Assembly (NCBI GenBank): GCA_944326795.1
Contig: CALVFJ010000005.1
Span: forward strand, 1-64,000
Direction: 5' to 3'
Origin: an uncultured Erysipelotrichaceae bacterium
Lineage (GTDB): Bacteria > Bacillota_I > Bacilli_A > Erysipelotrichales > Erysipelotrichaceae
DNA length: 64,000 bases
Numbering within the stretch: the first letter of the stretch is position 1; each line of letters starts with the position of its first letter. Shown in pieces: positions 9,637 through 18,740 of the stretch. The notes under the pieces were generated by a model, which was not told the DNA's origin, did not search any database, and worked only from the letters and a program-made list of their open reading frames with translations. The position numbers and the translations under genes are program-made.

Positions 9637-11109
9637 ATGAAAAAATATATTTTAAGCCGTATTATAAAATCGATCATAGCGCTTTTCGTTGTCCTTTCTA
9701 TCGTAATTGTTATGCTATTTACTTTGATTCCACGTGCGAATATCTTTAAAAACGATACTTCGATCCAGAGGATGAAGGGTGATGAGAAAACATCATATAT
9801 GTATAGCAAATGGGATGAATTAGGATATTTAGATTATCTTACATTTAACGAAATGTGCCGAGCATCAGCAGAGGATGTTGATGCATGTTTAGCTGGAGAT
9901 ACGGATGAAAGTGCAAAAGTATTAAAAGAATATGAAGATAATGGCTATACTATCGCCCAATTTAATAATGGTTCATATTATGGCTATTATGAATATAGTC
10001 CTTTTGAGATCCTAAGGAATTTTTATAGTCATTTTATTCAAATCGATCATCCTAATAAGGTTGTTGATGCTGATAACCCTGATCTTGAAAGAAAATATTA
10101 TATTGGATCTGATGAAAATGGTATTCCAGCTATTATGTGTAGCGGATGCGAATATAAATATCAGGTATATTTTGATGGTAATTTTCCATTCATCCATCAA
10201 AATATTGTAAGTTTAGACTTTGGTACTTCATATCCTACAAAAGTTGGTATCGATACTGTAAAAGTTATTGCTGATGGCCAAGGAAATGCAAAATTAACAG
10301 AACAAACATTTCCAACCGGATCTGTTCAAAATAGTCCGTTGATTCAACATTCTTGCCGTTATAAACCAACTAGTACCTTAGATAGAATGGATACTACAAA
10401 ATTCACGGACAATTATGCAAATTGTGATTCGGCTTATGATTCACCATCAATGATCTCAACATCTTTGTTGTTTGGCTTGGTTTCTTTGTTTCTTGCCTAT
10501 ATCATTGCAATTCCTGCAGGTATTTATATGGCAAGAAAGAAAGGTAAGCTTGCAGATAAAATTGGTATTGTTTACATTAATTTCTTAATTGCAGTTCCTT
10601 CTTTAGCATTTATATTCTTTGTAAAACAAATCGGTCAAAGCTTTGGTTTACCAGATAAATTCCCACATTATGGCTTTGGCGATATTCGTTCATATATTTT
10701 ACCAATTATTATCTTAGCTTTATTAAGTACTTCATCACTGATGATGTGGACTCGTCGTTATATGATCGACCAATCAAATGCTGACTATGTAAAATTTGCT
10801 CGTGCTAAGGGTTTATCAGAAAGTGAGATCTTCAATCGTCATATTTTGAAAAATGCCATTATTCCTATCGTTAATCAAATTCCAGTATCAATTGTATTAA
10901 CGATCAGTGGTTCGGTAATTACAGAGACCGTATTTGCAATTCCTGGTATGGGTAAGATGTTGCCTGATTCTATCAATATGTTGAATAATAACATGGTAAT
11001 TACATTGACCTTTATCTTTACAGGCTTATCGGTATTTGCTGTATTAGTTGGTGATTTATTGATGACAGTTATAGATCCACGAATCAAGTTAACAGAGAAA
11101 GGAGATTAG
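9637..11109 (+). CDS. oppB: Oligopeptide ABC transporter permease with large extracellular loop (AmiC/OppB-like)
   Basis: Inner permease subunit of the peptide importer. One membrane segment near residues 11-31 is followed by an extracellular stretch of about 240 residues, and then by the five-helix permease core from about residue 272. The EAA-type coupling motif appears as FARAKGLSESEIFNRHILKNA. The 490-residue length and the long loop match streptococcal AmiC rather than enteric OppB (about 306 residues). The loop holds six cysteines (74, 84, 168, 171, 240, 263) and these are the only cysteines in its first 290 residues, so disulfides are likely. The ATG follows AGAAAGGA. Confidence 0.93.
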   Translation: MKKYILSRIIKSIIALFVVLSIVIVMLFTLIPRANIFKNDTSIQRMKGDEKTSYMYSKWDELGYLDYLTFNEMCRASAEDVDACLAGDTDESAKVLKEYEDNGYTIAQFNNGSYYGYYEYSPFEILRNFYSHFIQIDHPNKVVDADNPDLERKYYIGSDENGIPAIMCSGCEYKYQVYFDGNFPFIHQNIVSLDFGTSYPTKVGIDTVKVIADGQGNAKLTEQTFPTGSVQNSPLIQHSCRYKPTSTLDRMDTTKFTDNYANCDSAYDSPSMISTSLLFGLVSLFLAYIIAIPAGIYMARKKGKLADKIGIVYINFLIAVPSLAFIFFVKQIGQSFGLPDKFPHYGFGDIRSYILPIIILALLSTSSLMMWTRRYMIDQSNADYVKFARAKGLSESEIFNRHILKNAIIPIVNQIPVSIVLTISGSVITETVFAIPGMGKMLPDSINMLNNNMVITLTFIFTGLSVFAVLVGDLLMTVIDPRIKLTEKGD

Positions 11110-11112
11110 CAG

Positions 11113-12039
11113 ATGACAACTAGCGAAAATAAATTTACATTTGTTAAATTGGATGAAAAAGCTTCTGAGCATATTGCTGCTCCTAAATATTCATATTGGA
11201 AAAGTGTATTCAAAAAATTCTTTTCTTCTAAAGTAGCAATTTTCTTATTGATAGTATTGGCTGGAATGGTAATCATGTCATTGATCCATCCATTGATTTC
11301 TGGCTATAGTCCTTTAAATGCACCAAATATAAATAATCCAAGCACTTGGTACAATCCTCCTAGTGCTCAGCTATGGTTTGGAACTGATAATGTAGGTAAC
11401 TCTTTATTTGATGCCATTTGGCTAGGAACTAGGAATAGTTTGATGATTGCGGTTGTTGCAACTGCTATTTCAACTGTAATCGGCGTCTTGGTAGGAATGT
11501 TTTGGGGCTATTCTAAAAAAATGGATGCCATCATGCTTAATGTTTATAACGTTGTAGCAAATATTCCGTACTTACTATTGGTTATCGTTTTGATGTATGT
11601 TTTAGGTCGTGGTATTTGGCAAATGATCTTCTCCTTGTCATGTACATCATGGCTATCTACCGCATATTTCATTCGTGTACAAGTAATGATCATTCGTGAT
11701 CGTGAATATAACTTAGCAAGTGAATGTTTAGGTACACCTAGAACGAAAGTTATATTCCATAATATTTTTCCTTACTTGATATCAGTTATCATGACTAGTT
11801 TGGCTCGTGATATTCCAAGTTTCATATCATACGAGGTATTCTTGACTTATGTAGGAAATGGACTGTCTGAAAAAGATGCTTCTTTAGGCCGAATGATTCA
11901 GAAGTATTCAGCATATATGACATCTAGTCCTTATTTGTTCTGGATTCCTGTAGCCTTTAGCGCAATTATTTCTGTTTCTATTTATGTCGTTGGTCAAACA
12001 TTAGCAGATGCTAGTGATCCACGTACACACATGGTTTAA
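11113..12039 (+). CDS. oppC: Oligopeptide ABC transporter permease (AmiD/OppC-like)
   Basis: Second permease subunit, 308 residues, the same length as I recall for streptococcal AmiD. A cytoplasmic N-terminus of about 40 residues precedes the first membrane helix. The periplasmic-type segment LWFGTDNVGNSLFDAIWLGTRNSL is the usual OppC/DppC signature, and the coupling motif follows in SECLGTPRTKVIFHNIFP. It starts 3 bp after the oppB stop. Confidence 0.94.
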   Translation: MTTSENKFTFVKLDEKASEHIAAPKYSYWKSVFKKFFSSKVAIFLLIVLAGMVIMSLIHPLISGYSPLNAPNINNPSTWYNPPSAQLWFGTDNVGNSLFDAIWLGTRNSLMIAVVATAISTVIGVLVGMFWGYSKKMDAIMLNVYNVVANIPYLLLVIVLMYVLGRGIWQMIFSLSCTSWLSTAYFIRVQVMIIRDREYNLASECLGTPRTKVIFHNIFPYLISVIMTSLARDIPSFISYEVFLTYVGNGLSEKDASLGRMIQKYSAYMTSSPYLFWIPVAFSAIISVSIYVVGQTLADASDPRTHMV

Positions 12040-12055
12040 TATAGGAGGTCTAATA

Positions 12056-13123
12056 ATGGAATCAAAAAATATCATATTATCAGTTAAAGACCTTGAAGTT
12101 AAATTTAAAGTGCGCGATAGGATCTTAACTGCAATTAGAAATATAAGCCTTGATTTTGAAGAAGGTAAAACTGTAGCCATCGTTGGAGAATCAGGATCAG
12201 GTAAATCTGTATTTACTAAGACCTTTACAGGTATGCTTGATATTAATGGCCAAGTAAGCAATGGTTCTATCATGTTTGAAGGCCAAGATCTTGCAAAGAT
12301 CAAAAAAGATAAAGAATGGGAAAAGATTCGCGGAGCAAAGATAGCTACTGTTTTCCAAGATCCAATGACTTCCTTAAATCCGGTAAGAACGATCGGATAT
12401 CAAATTAGTGAAGTTATCATCAAACACCAGAAGAAATCTAAGGCTGAAGCAAAAAAATTAGCGATTGAATTAATGGAAAAAGTAGGTATTCATGATGCTG
12501 CAAACCGTTATGATGAATATCCTTTTCAATATTCAGGAGGTATGCGTCAAAGAATCGTTATTGCAATTGCATTAGCTTGTCGTCCAAAAATTCTGATTTG
12601 TGATGAACCAACAACTGCACTGGATGTTACTATTCAAGCACAGATCATTCAATTGATCAAAGATCTATCTAGAGAATATGGATTTACTACGATTTATATT
12701 ACGCATGATTTAGGAGTAGTTGCAAATGTTGCAGATATGGTAGCTGTAATGTATGCTGGCCAGATTATTGAATATGGAACAGTAGAGGAAGTATTCTATG
12801 ATCCACGTCATCCTTATACATGGGGGTTGTTAGCTAGCTTACCACAATTAGGAATAAAAGGAACTGAATTGTATTCAATTCATGGTACTCCACCTTCATT
12901 ATTTGAAAAAATCAATGGTGATGCATTTGCATTAAGAAGCGAATATGCAATGCAGATTGATTTTGATGAGGAACCTCCATTATTTTATGTAAGCAATACT
13001 CATTTTGCAAAAACATGGTTATTGGATGATCGCGCACCAAAAGTAGAACCACCAAAGATGATCCAAAACTTACATGAACGTTTATTAGCAACAACGGATA
13101 AAGGAGGAAGATACCATGGATAA
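12056..13123 (+). CDS. oppD: Oligopeptide ABC transporter ATP-binding protein (AmiE/OppD-like)
   Basis: ATPase subunit energising peptide import. Walker A is GESGSGKS near residues 41-48, the signature is YSGGMRQRI, Walker B is [12 protein letters not shown], and a C-terminal oligopeptide-transporter extension follows [12 protein letters not shown]. The start is the ATG at 12056 because AGGAGG sits at 12043-12048; an upstream in-frame start at 12008 would overlap oppC and has no ribosome binding site. The 355-residue length equals AmiE. The usual Cys ligands for an iron-sulfur cluster in this extension are not evident. Confidence 0.95.
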   Translation: MESKNIILSVKDLEVKFKVRDRILTAIRNISLDFEEGKTVAIVGESGSGKSVFTKTFTGMLDINGQVSNGSIMFEGQDLAKIKKDKEWEKIRGAKIATVFQDPMTSLNPVRTIGYQISEVIIKHQKKSKAEAKKLAIELMEKVGIHDAANRYDEYPFQYSGGMRQRIVIAIALACRPKILICDEPTTALDVTIQAQIIQLIKDLSREYGFTTIYITHDLGVVANVADMVAVMYAGQIIEYGTVEEVFYDPRHPYTWGLLASLPQLGIKGTELYSIHGTPPSLFEKINGDAFALRSEYAMQIDFDEEPPLFYVSNTHFAKTWLLDDRAPKVEPPKMIQNLHERLLATTDKGGRYHG

Positions 13124-14051
13124 TAAAGAAGCTATTCTAAATGTCAGAGATTTAGAAGTAACTTTTGATTTAGGTGGTAAGAAAAAATTTACTGCAGTAA
13201 AAAATGTAAATTTTGATGTTTATCGTGGAGAAACATTTTCGTTAGTAGGAGAATCTGGTAGCGGAAAAACAACGATAGGACGAGCTATAATCCGTATAAA
13301 TCCTTGCAGTGATGGAGAGATTATATTTGAAAATAATAAGATAAGCGGTAAAATTGATAAAGAAACCGAAAAAATGGTTAAGCGTAATATTCAGATGGTT
13401 TTCCAAGATCCTGCTGCTTCATTAAATGAAAGAGCAACCATTGAATACATCATTGGTGAAGGATTAGATAATTTCCATTTATACAAAGATAACGCAGAAC
13501 GCGAAGATAAAATAAATAAAGCATTAGAGGCTGTTGGTTTGCTTCCTGAACACAAATCACGTTATCCGCATGAATTTTCTGGAGGACAAAGACAACGTGT
13601 TGGAATTGCCAGAGCAATGATAATGGAACCAAAATTATTAGTTGCAGACGAGCCAATCAGTGCTTTGGATGTATCTATACGTGCGCAAGTTTTGAATTTG
13701 ATCAAAAAATTCCAGAAAGAAAGAGGATTAACGGTAATCTTCATTGCTCATGATTTATCAGTTGTGCGTTTTATCAGTGATAGGATCGCTGTAATTCATA
13801 AAGGAAGAATCGTTGAGCTAGCAGAAACTGAAGAGTTATTCCGTAATTCATTGCATCCTTATACCAAATCACTATTAAGTGCAGTTCCAGTTCCAGATCC
13901 AAAAATTGAAAAGAACAAGAAACTAATTACATATAATGAAGAAATGCATGATTATAGCGTAGATAAACCTTCTTTCCATGAAATTAAACCAGGTCACTTT
14001 ATTTGGGCAAACGAAAAAGAATTAGCTCAATATAAAAAAGAAATCGTTTAA
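13116..14051 (+). CDS. oppF: Oligopeptide ABC transporter ATP-binding protein (AmiF/OppF-like)
   Basis: Partner ATPase of OppD. Walker A is GESGSGKTT, the signature [14 protein letters not shown], and Walker [13 protein letters not shown]. The C-terminus ([18 protein letters not shown]) is typical of AmiF. The gene overlaps oppD by 8 bp and uses AAAGGAGGAAG inside the oppD end as its ribosome binding site. It is the last gene of the importer operon, ahead of a strong terminator. Confidence 0.95.
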   Translation: MDNKEAILNVRDLEVTFDLGGKKKFTAVKNVNFDVYRGETFSLVGESGSGKTTIGRAIIRINPCSDGEIIFENNKISGKIDKETEKMVKRNIQMVFQDPAASLNERATIEYIIGEGLDNFHLYKDNAEREDKINKALEAVGLLPEHKSRYPHEFSGGQRQRVGIARAMIMEPKLLVADEPISALDVSIRAQVLNLIKKFQKERGLTVIFIAHDLSVVRFISDRIAVIHKGRIVELAETEELFRNSLHPYTKSLLSAVPVPDPKIEKNKKLITYNEEMHDYSVDKPSFHEIKPGHFIWANEKELAQYKKEIV

Positions 14052-14064
14052 TTATATATTTGAG

Positions 14065-14095
14065 CCATTTAGTATACTTACTAAATGGTTTTTTA
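14065..14095 (+). terminator. Terminator of the importer operon
   Basis: A 10-bp perfect stem (CCATTTAGTA with TACTAAATGG, 4-nt loop) is followed by TTTTTTT. Confidence 0.9.
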
Positions 14096-14104
14096 ATTTT
14101 ATTA

Positions 14105-14133
14105 GTTACATTTATTTAAAAAGATAGTACAAT
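14105..14133 (+). promoter_or_regulatory. Promoter of the V-ATPase operon
   Basis: GTTACA (14105-14110), 17-bp spacer, TACAAT (14128-14133). It is the only candidate between the upstream terminator and the first ATPase gene. Confidence 0.5.
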
Positions 14134-14159
14134 ATAGGATGATTAGAAAGGAAGTAGTT

Positions 14160-14471
14160 ATGGAAATTCAAGATTTAAAGGCGTTGATTGAATTAGATGA
14201 GACAACCCGAAAAAATATCGAAGAAGCCCATCGTGTCAAAAACGAACTTAAAAAGAGCGTTGCTGATGCAAAACAAAAAATTAGTGATGAAACTTGGAAA
14301 TCTGTCAAAGAACAAGTAGAAAAAACTAAAGCAGAAATTGATGCTAAAGTTAAACAAGCAAGTTTTGACAATAAGGAAACTTTCGAAAGATCATCTTTGC
14401 AATTGCGTACCACTTTTGAAAAAAACCATAAAAAATGGTGCCAAGAAATTGTTGAAAGATGTTTAAAATAG
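14160..14471 (+). CDS. ntpF: V-type ATPase small coiled-coil stalk subunit (NtpF/G/H-like)
   Basis: A 103-residue, highly charged protein that is helical and probably coiled coil throughout, with many Lys/Glu and no membrane segment. Its position as first gene of a V-type ATPase operon and its size fit the peripheral-stalk subunit that pairs with subunit E. The ATG at 14160 is 7 bp after AAAGGA; an in-frame start at 14139 lacks a ribosome binding site. Sequence identity to a named family is weak, so the assignment rests mainly on context. Confidence 0.75.
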   Translation: MEIQDLKALIELDETTRKNIEEAHRVKNELKKSVADAKQKISDETWKSVKEQVEKTKAEIDAKVKQASFDNKETFERSSLQLRTTFEKNHKKWCQEIVERCLK

Positions 14472-14486
14472 AAAGGGGATGCTAAT

Positions 14487-15524
14487 ATGACCAGCATGGC
14501 TGCAAATGCTATGAGCGCAAAAGCCAAAGCCATGTTATCCAAGAAACTAACTGCAAGTGATTATCAGATCTTATTACAGAAAAAAAGTGTTTCAGAAGTT
14601 GCATCTTTTTTAAAAAATAACACATATTTTAAAGATGTTTTAGAAGGAATCAACGAAGGATCTATTCATCGTGGTCAATTAGAAACCCTTGTAAGAATGG
14701 ATTTGTATAATCGTATAAGCCGGCTAGTGAGATATTCGGATAAGAAAGAAGAAGAGTTTTATCGATTGATCGTTTCACAAAGCGAGATTTCCATTATTGT
14801 TGATTGTATACGATCATTTCATACAAATGATAAGACCATAATGATTTCTAAAATGCCTACTTATATTCAGGGGAAAATTTCTTTTAATTTAAAAGATCTT
14901 TCTAAGGCAGATAACTTTGATGAGTTGCTGGGAGTGCTTAAAAATACTAAATATTACGATATCATCAAAAAATATAGGACCGTAAATATGGATGAATTTG
15001 ATTATGTTGGTTTGGAACATGATTTAAATAATTTCCATTTTGAGCGAGTTTTTGAAGTAGTGAACCGTAATTATAGTGGTACAGCACGAAAACAAATATT
15101 AGAAGTATATTTAGCAGAAATAGAATTGGATAATATTGCAAAGATTTATCGTTTGAAAAAATATTTTAATGTTGGGCCTAACCAGATCAAATCCTTGATC
15201 ATTCCCAAATATTTATATTTTTCACCAAGAGAAATTGAAGATATCATCTTAAATAAAAAAGCTGATGATATATTTAATGTTTTGGCTAATAGTCCATATA
15301 AAAATTATTTGTCAAATAAAAACTTTATGTATATCGAATATCATACTAAATCAATTTTTTATAATTATAATAAGCGAAATATTTCTTTTTCGAATAATAC
15401 GGATCTTGTGTTGTTATCTTATGTATTTATATCAAAAATTGAAATACAAAATATTGTTGATATCATAGAAGGTATTAGATATCGCGTTGCGCCTGATAAG
15501 ATCAGTCGTCTATTAATATATTAA
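14487..15524 (+). CDS. ntpC: V-type ATPase subunit C (NtpC)
   Basis: Subunit C (d-type, AC39 family) caps the rotor ring and connects it to the central stalk. The 345-residue length is normal. The predicted all-helical repeats include the family-like N-terminal MSAKAKAMLSKKLTASDYQ and LKNNTYFKDVL. Its order directly before the I and K genes fits. It starts 15 bp after the preceding gene with AAAGGGG as ribosome binding site. Confidence 0.85.
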   Translation: MTSMAANAMSAKAKAMLSKKLTASDYQILLQKKSVSEVASFLKNNTYFKDVLEGINEGSIHRGQLETLVRMDLYNRISRLVRYSDKKEEEFYRLIVSQSEISIIVDCIRSFHTNDKTIMISKMPTYIQGKISFNLKDLSKADNFDELLGVLKNTKYYDIIKKYRTVNMDEFDYVGLEHDLNNFHFERVFEVVNRNYSGTARKQILEVYLAEIELDNIAKIYRLKKYFNVGPNQIKSLIIPKYLYFSPREIEDIILNKKADDIFNVLANSPYKNYLSNKNFMYIEYHTKSIFYNYNKRNISFSNNTDLVLLSYVFISKIEIQNIVDIIEGIRYRVAPDKISRLLIY

Positions 15525-15544
15525 TAAAGGAAAGGTGGTTTAAT

Positions 15545-17362
15545 TTGGCAATTGAAAAGATGAAATTTGTACAAGTAAGTTGTGACAAAGAGCATTTAAA
15601 TGATGCTTTGATGACAATGTACAATAGTAAGTTATTGCATGTAGAGCAAGCTTATAATATTATCGATGAAGATAATGGTGGCAAACTGATTCAAATCGAT
15701 AATGTATATAGCGAATATTGCAATACCTTTAAAAATATTTGTCATTGCATAGGTTTAGATTTTGACGTTCAAACTGCTAACAAAAAGACTTATACAAATG
15801 AAGAAATTGAAAATTTTATCAATGAATTAAACACAAAGTTTGCATTGGCAGATTCTAAAGATTCTGTAACCTTAAATGAGGATGATGAGATAGCTTTAGA
15901 AAAATTATCCGAATGTGATTTTGTTAAGATTCATCAATGTCAGTATATTTCGATCGGATTTGGTAGGATCCCATTAGAAAGCTATAAAAAGATCGATATG
16001 CATAAAAATAAGTTTATATATGTTAATCTTCATAATGCTAGTCATTATCATTGGATAGCATATGCAACAAGCAATACTTATGTAAAAGAAACTTTAAAAA
16101 CTTTAGAAAGCTTATTCTTTGAACCTATCGATATCCCAGAAATAAATGTAAAAAAAGTAATCGAAGAATATCGCCAGCAAATCATAGATGTTTATGCATA
16201 TTGTGAATTACAAAATACGATATGTAAATTGTATGATTATGTGGCACAATTTGATGATAAATATGTAATTTCTGGCTTTGTACCATTAAGCAAGGTTAAT
16301 GATTATAAAAATGAATTTAAGGATCTTCCTGTAACTATTGATGTACAAGAAGCAGAAAAAGCAGGAAAATGTTCAATTCCTACTTTATTAAAGAATAATG
16401 CTTTCTTTAAGCCATTTGAATTATTCGTTGATATGTACAGTACACCAAAATATGGTGATATCGATCCGACAGTATTTGTTGCCATAACTTATTGCTTGCT
16501 ATTTGGAATAATGTTTGGCGATCTAGGACAAGGTTTATTATTATTTTTAGGTGGAGAAATATTATATAAAAAGACCAAGAACAAATTGGCTGGTGTCGTT
16601 GCTCGTGTTGGTATAACATCAATGATCTTTGGATTCTTATTTGGATCAGTTTTTGGTTTAGAAGAATTATTAAACCCTATCCATCAAAGTTTGTTCGGTG
16701 TTCGTGAAAAACTATTTAATACCATGGATGGAAATAGTACAATGACCTTACTGATCGGTGCTGTATTAATTGGTGCGGTATTGATCTTGGTAACCATGAT
16801 CTTAAATATTTATAAGAACATCAAACATAAAGAATGGGGCGAAGTATTATTCTCACAAAATGGAATTGCTGGTTTCATTTTCTACGGCTTTATATTGGTC
16901 GGAATTGGCATGATGTTTATGATGAACACAAATGTTTTTGTTCCAGTAACAATTGGTATTTTCATCATATTACCAATTATTTGCTTCTTCTTCAAAGAAC
17001 CGCTTTCTCATCTTATTGAAGGAAAGAACGTAAAACCTGAAAGTGGATGGGGAAATTTTGTTCTTGAAACTTTCTTTGAAGTTTTTGAGATTGCTTTAAG
17101 TTTCGTGACAAATACGATGTCGTATTTACGTGTTGGTGGTTTCGTTTTAAGCCATGCCGGCATGATGTTGGTTGTAATGACCTTAGTTGAAATGACGGGG
17201 AATGCCGGACCATTAGTATTTATCATCGGCAATATCTTTGTCATGTGTCTAGAAGGATTAATCGTTGGTATACAAGCTTTACGTTTGGAATACTATGAAA
17301 TGTTTAGCCGTTATTATGACGGAAACGGTAAAAAGTACGAAGTACTTACATCTATTGAATAG
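15545..17362 (+). CDS. ntpI: V-type ATPase membrane stator subunit I (NtpI)
   Basis: Subunit I carries the ion half-channels next to the rotor. The first 300 or so residues are cytoplasmic and helical; the remainder has seven to eight membrane helices. The conserved Arg needed for ion release is in NTMSYLRVGGFVLSHAG. The 605-residue length is slightly below average. Translation appears to start at TTG 15545 (AAAGGTGG at 15531-15538), followed by AIEKMKFVQV, the standard beginning of the family. TTG may lower expression relative to its neighbours. Confidence 0.93.
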   Translation: MAIEKMKFVQVSCDKEHLNDALMTMYNSKLLHVEQAYNIIDEDNGGKLIQIDNVYSEYCNTFKNICHCIGLDFDVQTANKKTYTNEEIENFINELNTKFALADSKDSVTLNEDDEIALEKLSECDFVKIHQCQYISIGFGRIPLESYKKIDMHKNKFIYVNLHNASHYHWIAYATSNTYVKETLKTLESLFFEPIDIPEINVKKVIEEYRQQIIDVYAYCELQNTICKLYDYVAQFDDKYVISGFVPLSKVNDYKNEFKDLPVTIDVQEAEKAGKCSIPTLLKNNAFFKPFELFVDMYSTPKYGDIDPTVFVAITYCLLFGIMFGDLGQGLLLFLGGEILYKKTKNKLAGVVARVGITSMIFGFLFGSVFGLEELLNPIHQSLFGVREKLFNTMDGNSTMTLLIGAVLIGAVLILVTMILNIYKNIKHKEWGEVLFSQNGIAGFIFYGFILVGIGMMFMMNTNVFVPVTIGIFIILPIICFFFKEPLSHLIEGKNVKPESGWGNFVLETFFEVFEIALSFVTNTMSYLRVGGFVLSHAGMMLVVMTLVEMTGNAGPLVFIIGNIFVMCLEGLIVGIQALRLEYYEMFSRYYDGNGKKYEVLTSIE

Positions 17363-17376
17363 GGAGGATTATAAAG

Positions 17377-17820
17377 ATGTTATCAGTTGTTGAAATGTTA
17401 TTACCTTTAATTGCAGTTATTCTTATCGTTGGACCATTATGGTTCTTTATCAAAAAGGGTGTTAATCAAAAAAATGCAAAGCAACGTTTGATTGCTCAAA
17501 TTTCTATTTTCTGTGGTGTATTTGTTTTAGCAGTATTATTTCAAATCAATGGTATCGCTGCTTTAGCAGAAGGTGAAGCTGTTGTGAACAGCATTACCGG
17601 AACTACAGCTCAAGGTCTTGGTTTCATTGCTGCAGCATTAGCTACAGGATGTAGTGCAATTGGTGCAGGTCTAGCCGTTGCTAGCGCAGCTCCAGCCGCA
17701 ATCGGAGCAATTAGTGAAAATAGCGAAAACTTTGGTAAAGCTATCATCTTCGTTGCCTTGGGTGAAGGTGTTGCTATTTATGGTCTATTGATCTCTATCT
17801 TGATCATCAACAAGCTATAA
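17377..17820 (+). CDS. ntpK: V-type ATPase rotor (proteolipid) subunit K (NtpK)
   Basis: A four-helix rotor subunit, 147 residues, that forms the ion-carrying ring. The ion-binding Glu is in the last helix (FVALGEGVAIYG). The preceding helix has the Gly/Ala-rich c-type pattern. The first hairpin (helices at about 4-26 and 41-65) has no carboxylate and is not c-like, so there is one ion site per four helices. Whether the coupling ion is Na+ or H+ cannot be settled from the visible residues. Confidence 0.93.
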   Translation: MLSVVEMLLPLIAVILIVGPLWFFIKKGVNQKNAKQRLIAQISIFCGVFVLAVLFQINGIAALAEGEAVVNSITGTTAQGLGFIAAALATGCSAIGAGLAVASAAPAAIGAISENSENFGKAIIFVALGEGVAIYGLLISILIINKL

Positions 17821-17833
17821 GGATTACAAGCAG

Positions 17834-18142
17834 ATGAGAGTTTATTGTATTAGTGACAATATAGATACTCAAATGGGCTTAAGACTAGCTGGTATAGAGG
17901 GTATCGTTCTGCATGAAAGAACTGAAGTTTTAGCTTGTCTTAATAAATTGATCGAAGATAAAGATATTGCGATCATTTTAATGACAACTAAGATCGTTAA
18001 TTTATGTCCTGATGTTGTTTCTAAGTATAAGCTTGAATTATCACAGCCATTATTGGTTGAAATTCCTGATCGCCATGGGTCAGCCCAGATTGGGAAAACC
18101 ATTGATAAATATATCAGTGAAGCTATTGGCATAAAGTTGTGA
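17834..18142 (+). CDS. ntpG: V-type ATPase subunit F (NtpG)
   Basis: Small central-stalk subunit of 102 residues. It begins MRVYCISDNIDTQMGLRLAG, the usual subunit F opening (sensing loop GLRLAG), has a middle DKDIAIILMT strand, and ends PLLVEIPDRHGS. The family normally transmits rotation between the A3B3 head and subunit D. It lies 13 bp after ntpK. Confidence 0.9.
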   Translation: MRVYCISDNIDTQMGLRLAGIEGIVLHERTEVLACLNKLIEDKDIAIILMTTKIVNLCPDVVSKYKLELSQPLLVEIPDRHGSAQIGKTIDKYISEAIGIKL

Positions 18143-18152
18143 GGTAAATAAT

Positions 18153-18731
18153 ATGGCAGATGAAAAAGAAATTATTAATATTATCACTGATGATGTTAAC
18201 GATCAGGCAGCTTTGGTCATTGATCAAATTCAAAAAGAAGTAACTTTAAGCAAAGAAGATCAAATCGCTTATTTTAAATTAGGCTTAAAAAAAGAAACTG
18301 ATACATATTTAGAAAAAGAGCTAAATGAATTAAGGGTTTTTGCGGTTACTCAATCTTCACAAGCTAAGCTACAGACCAAAAGAGATTTATTAACGCTAAG
18401 AAGCGAACTTGTTGATAGATTATTTGAAGATGTGCTAAATGAATTAAAAGCTTTCGTCGAAAGTGATAAGTATAGCGAATATTTAAAAACAAAGATCAAA
18501 GAAATAGATGTTTCTAATGGTTATTTTAGGATTCGCCAAAAAGATGAAGAATTATTTAAGGTGGTTTTGAAAGAATTGAAACTTACTAATAAATATGAGT
18601 TCAAACCAATTATGATTGGTGGATTTGGCTTTGTAGATACTAAAAACAATTTAGAATATGATCTAACCTTAGATAATAGTTTAAAAGAACAAAAAGATTG
18701 GTTCCAAAGAGAATCAAAATTTACGATATAG
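18153..18731 (+). CDS. ntpE: V-type ATPase peripheral-stalk subunit E (NtpE)
   Basis: A 192-residue protein with a long N-terminal coiled coil and a compact alpha/beta C-terminal domain (GYFRIRQKDEE to SLKEQKDWFQRESKFTI), as in stator subunit E. It is followed after 9 bp by the catalytic subunit gene, whose ribosome binding site AGGAGG overlaps its stop region. Confidence 0.85.
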   Translation: MADEKEIINIITDDVNDQAALVIDQIQKEVTLSKEDQIAYFKLGLKKETDTYLEKELNELRVFAVTQSSQAKLQTKRDLLTLRSELVDRLFEDVLNELKAFVESDKYSEYLKTKIKEIDVSNGYFRIRQKDEELFKVVLKELKLTNKYEFKPIMIGGFGFVDTKNNLEYDLTLDNSLKEQKDWFQRESKFTI

Positions 18732-18740
18732 GAGGTCCAA

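Noticed and set aside
14168-14542. 124-codon minus-strand frame over the first V-ATPase gene
   Set aside because: Antisense shadow of a Lys/Glu-rich helical gene; it has no ribosome binding site, and the operon context supports the plus strand.
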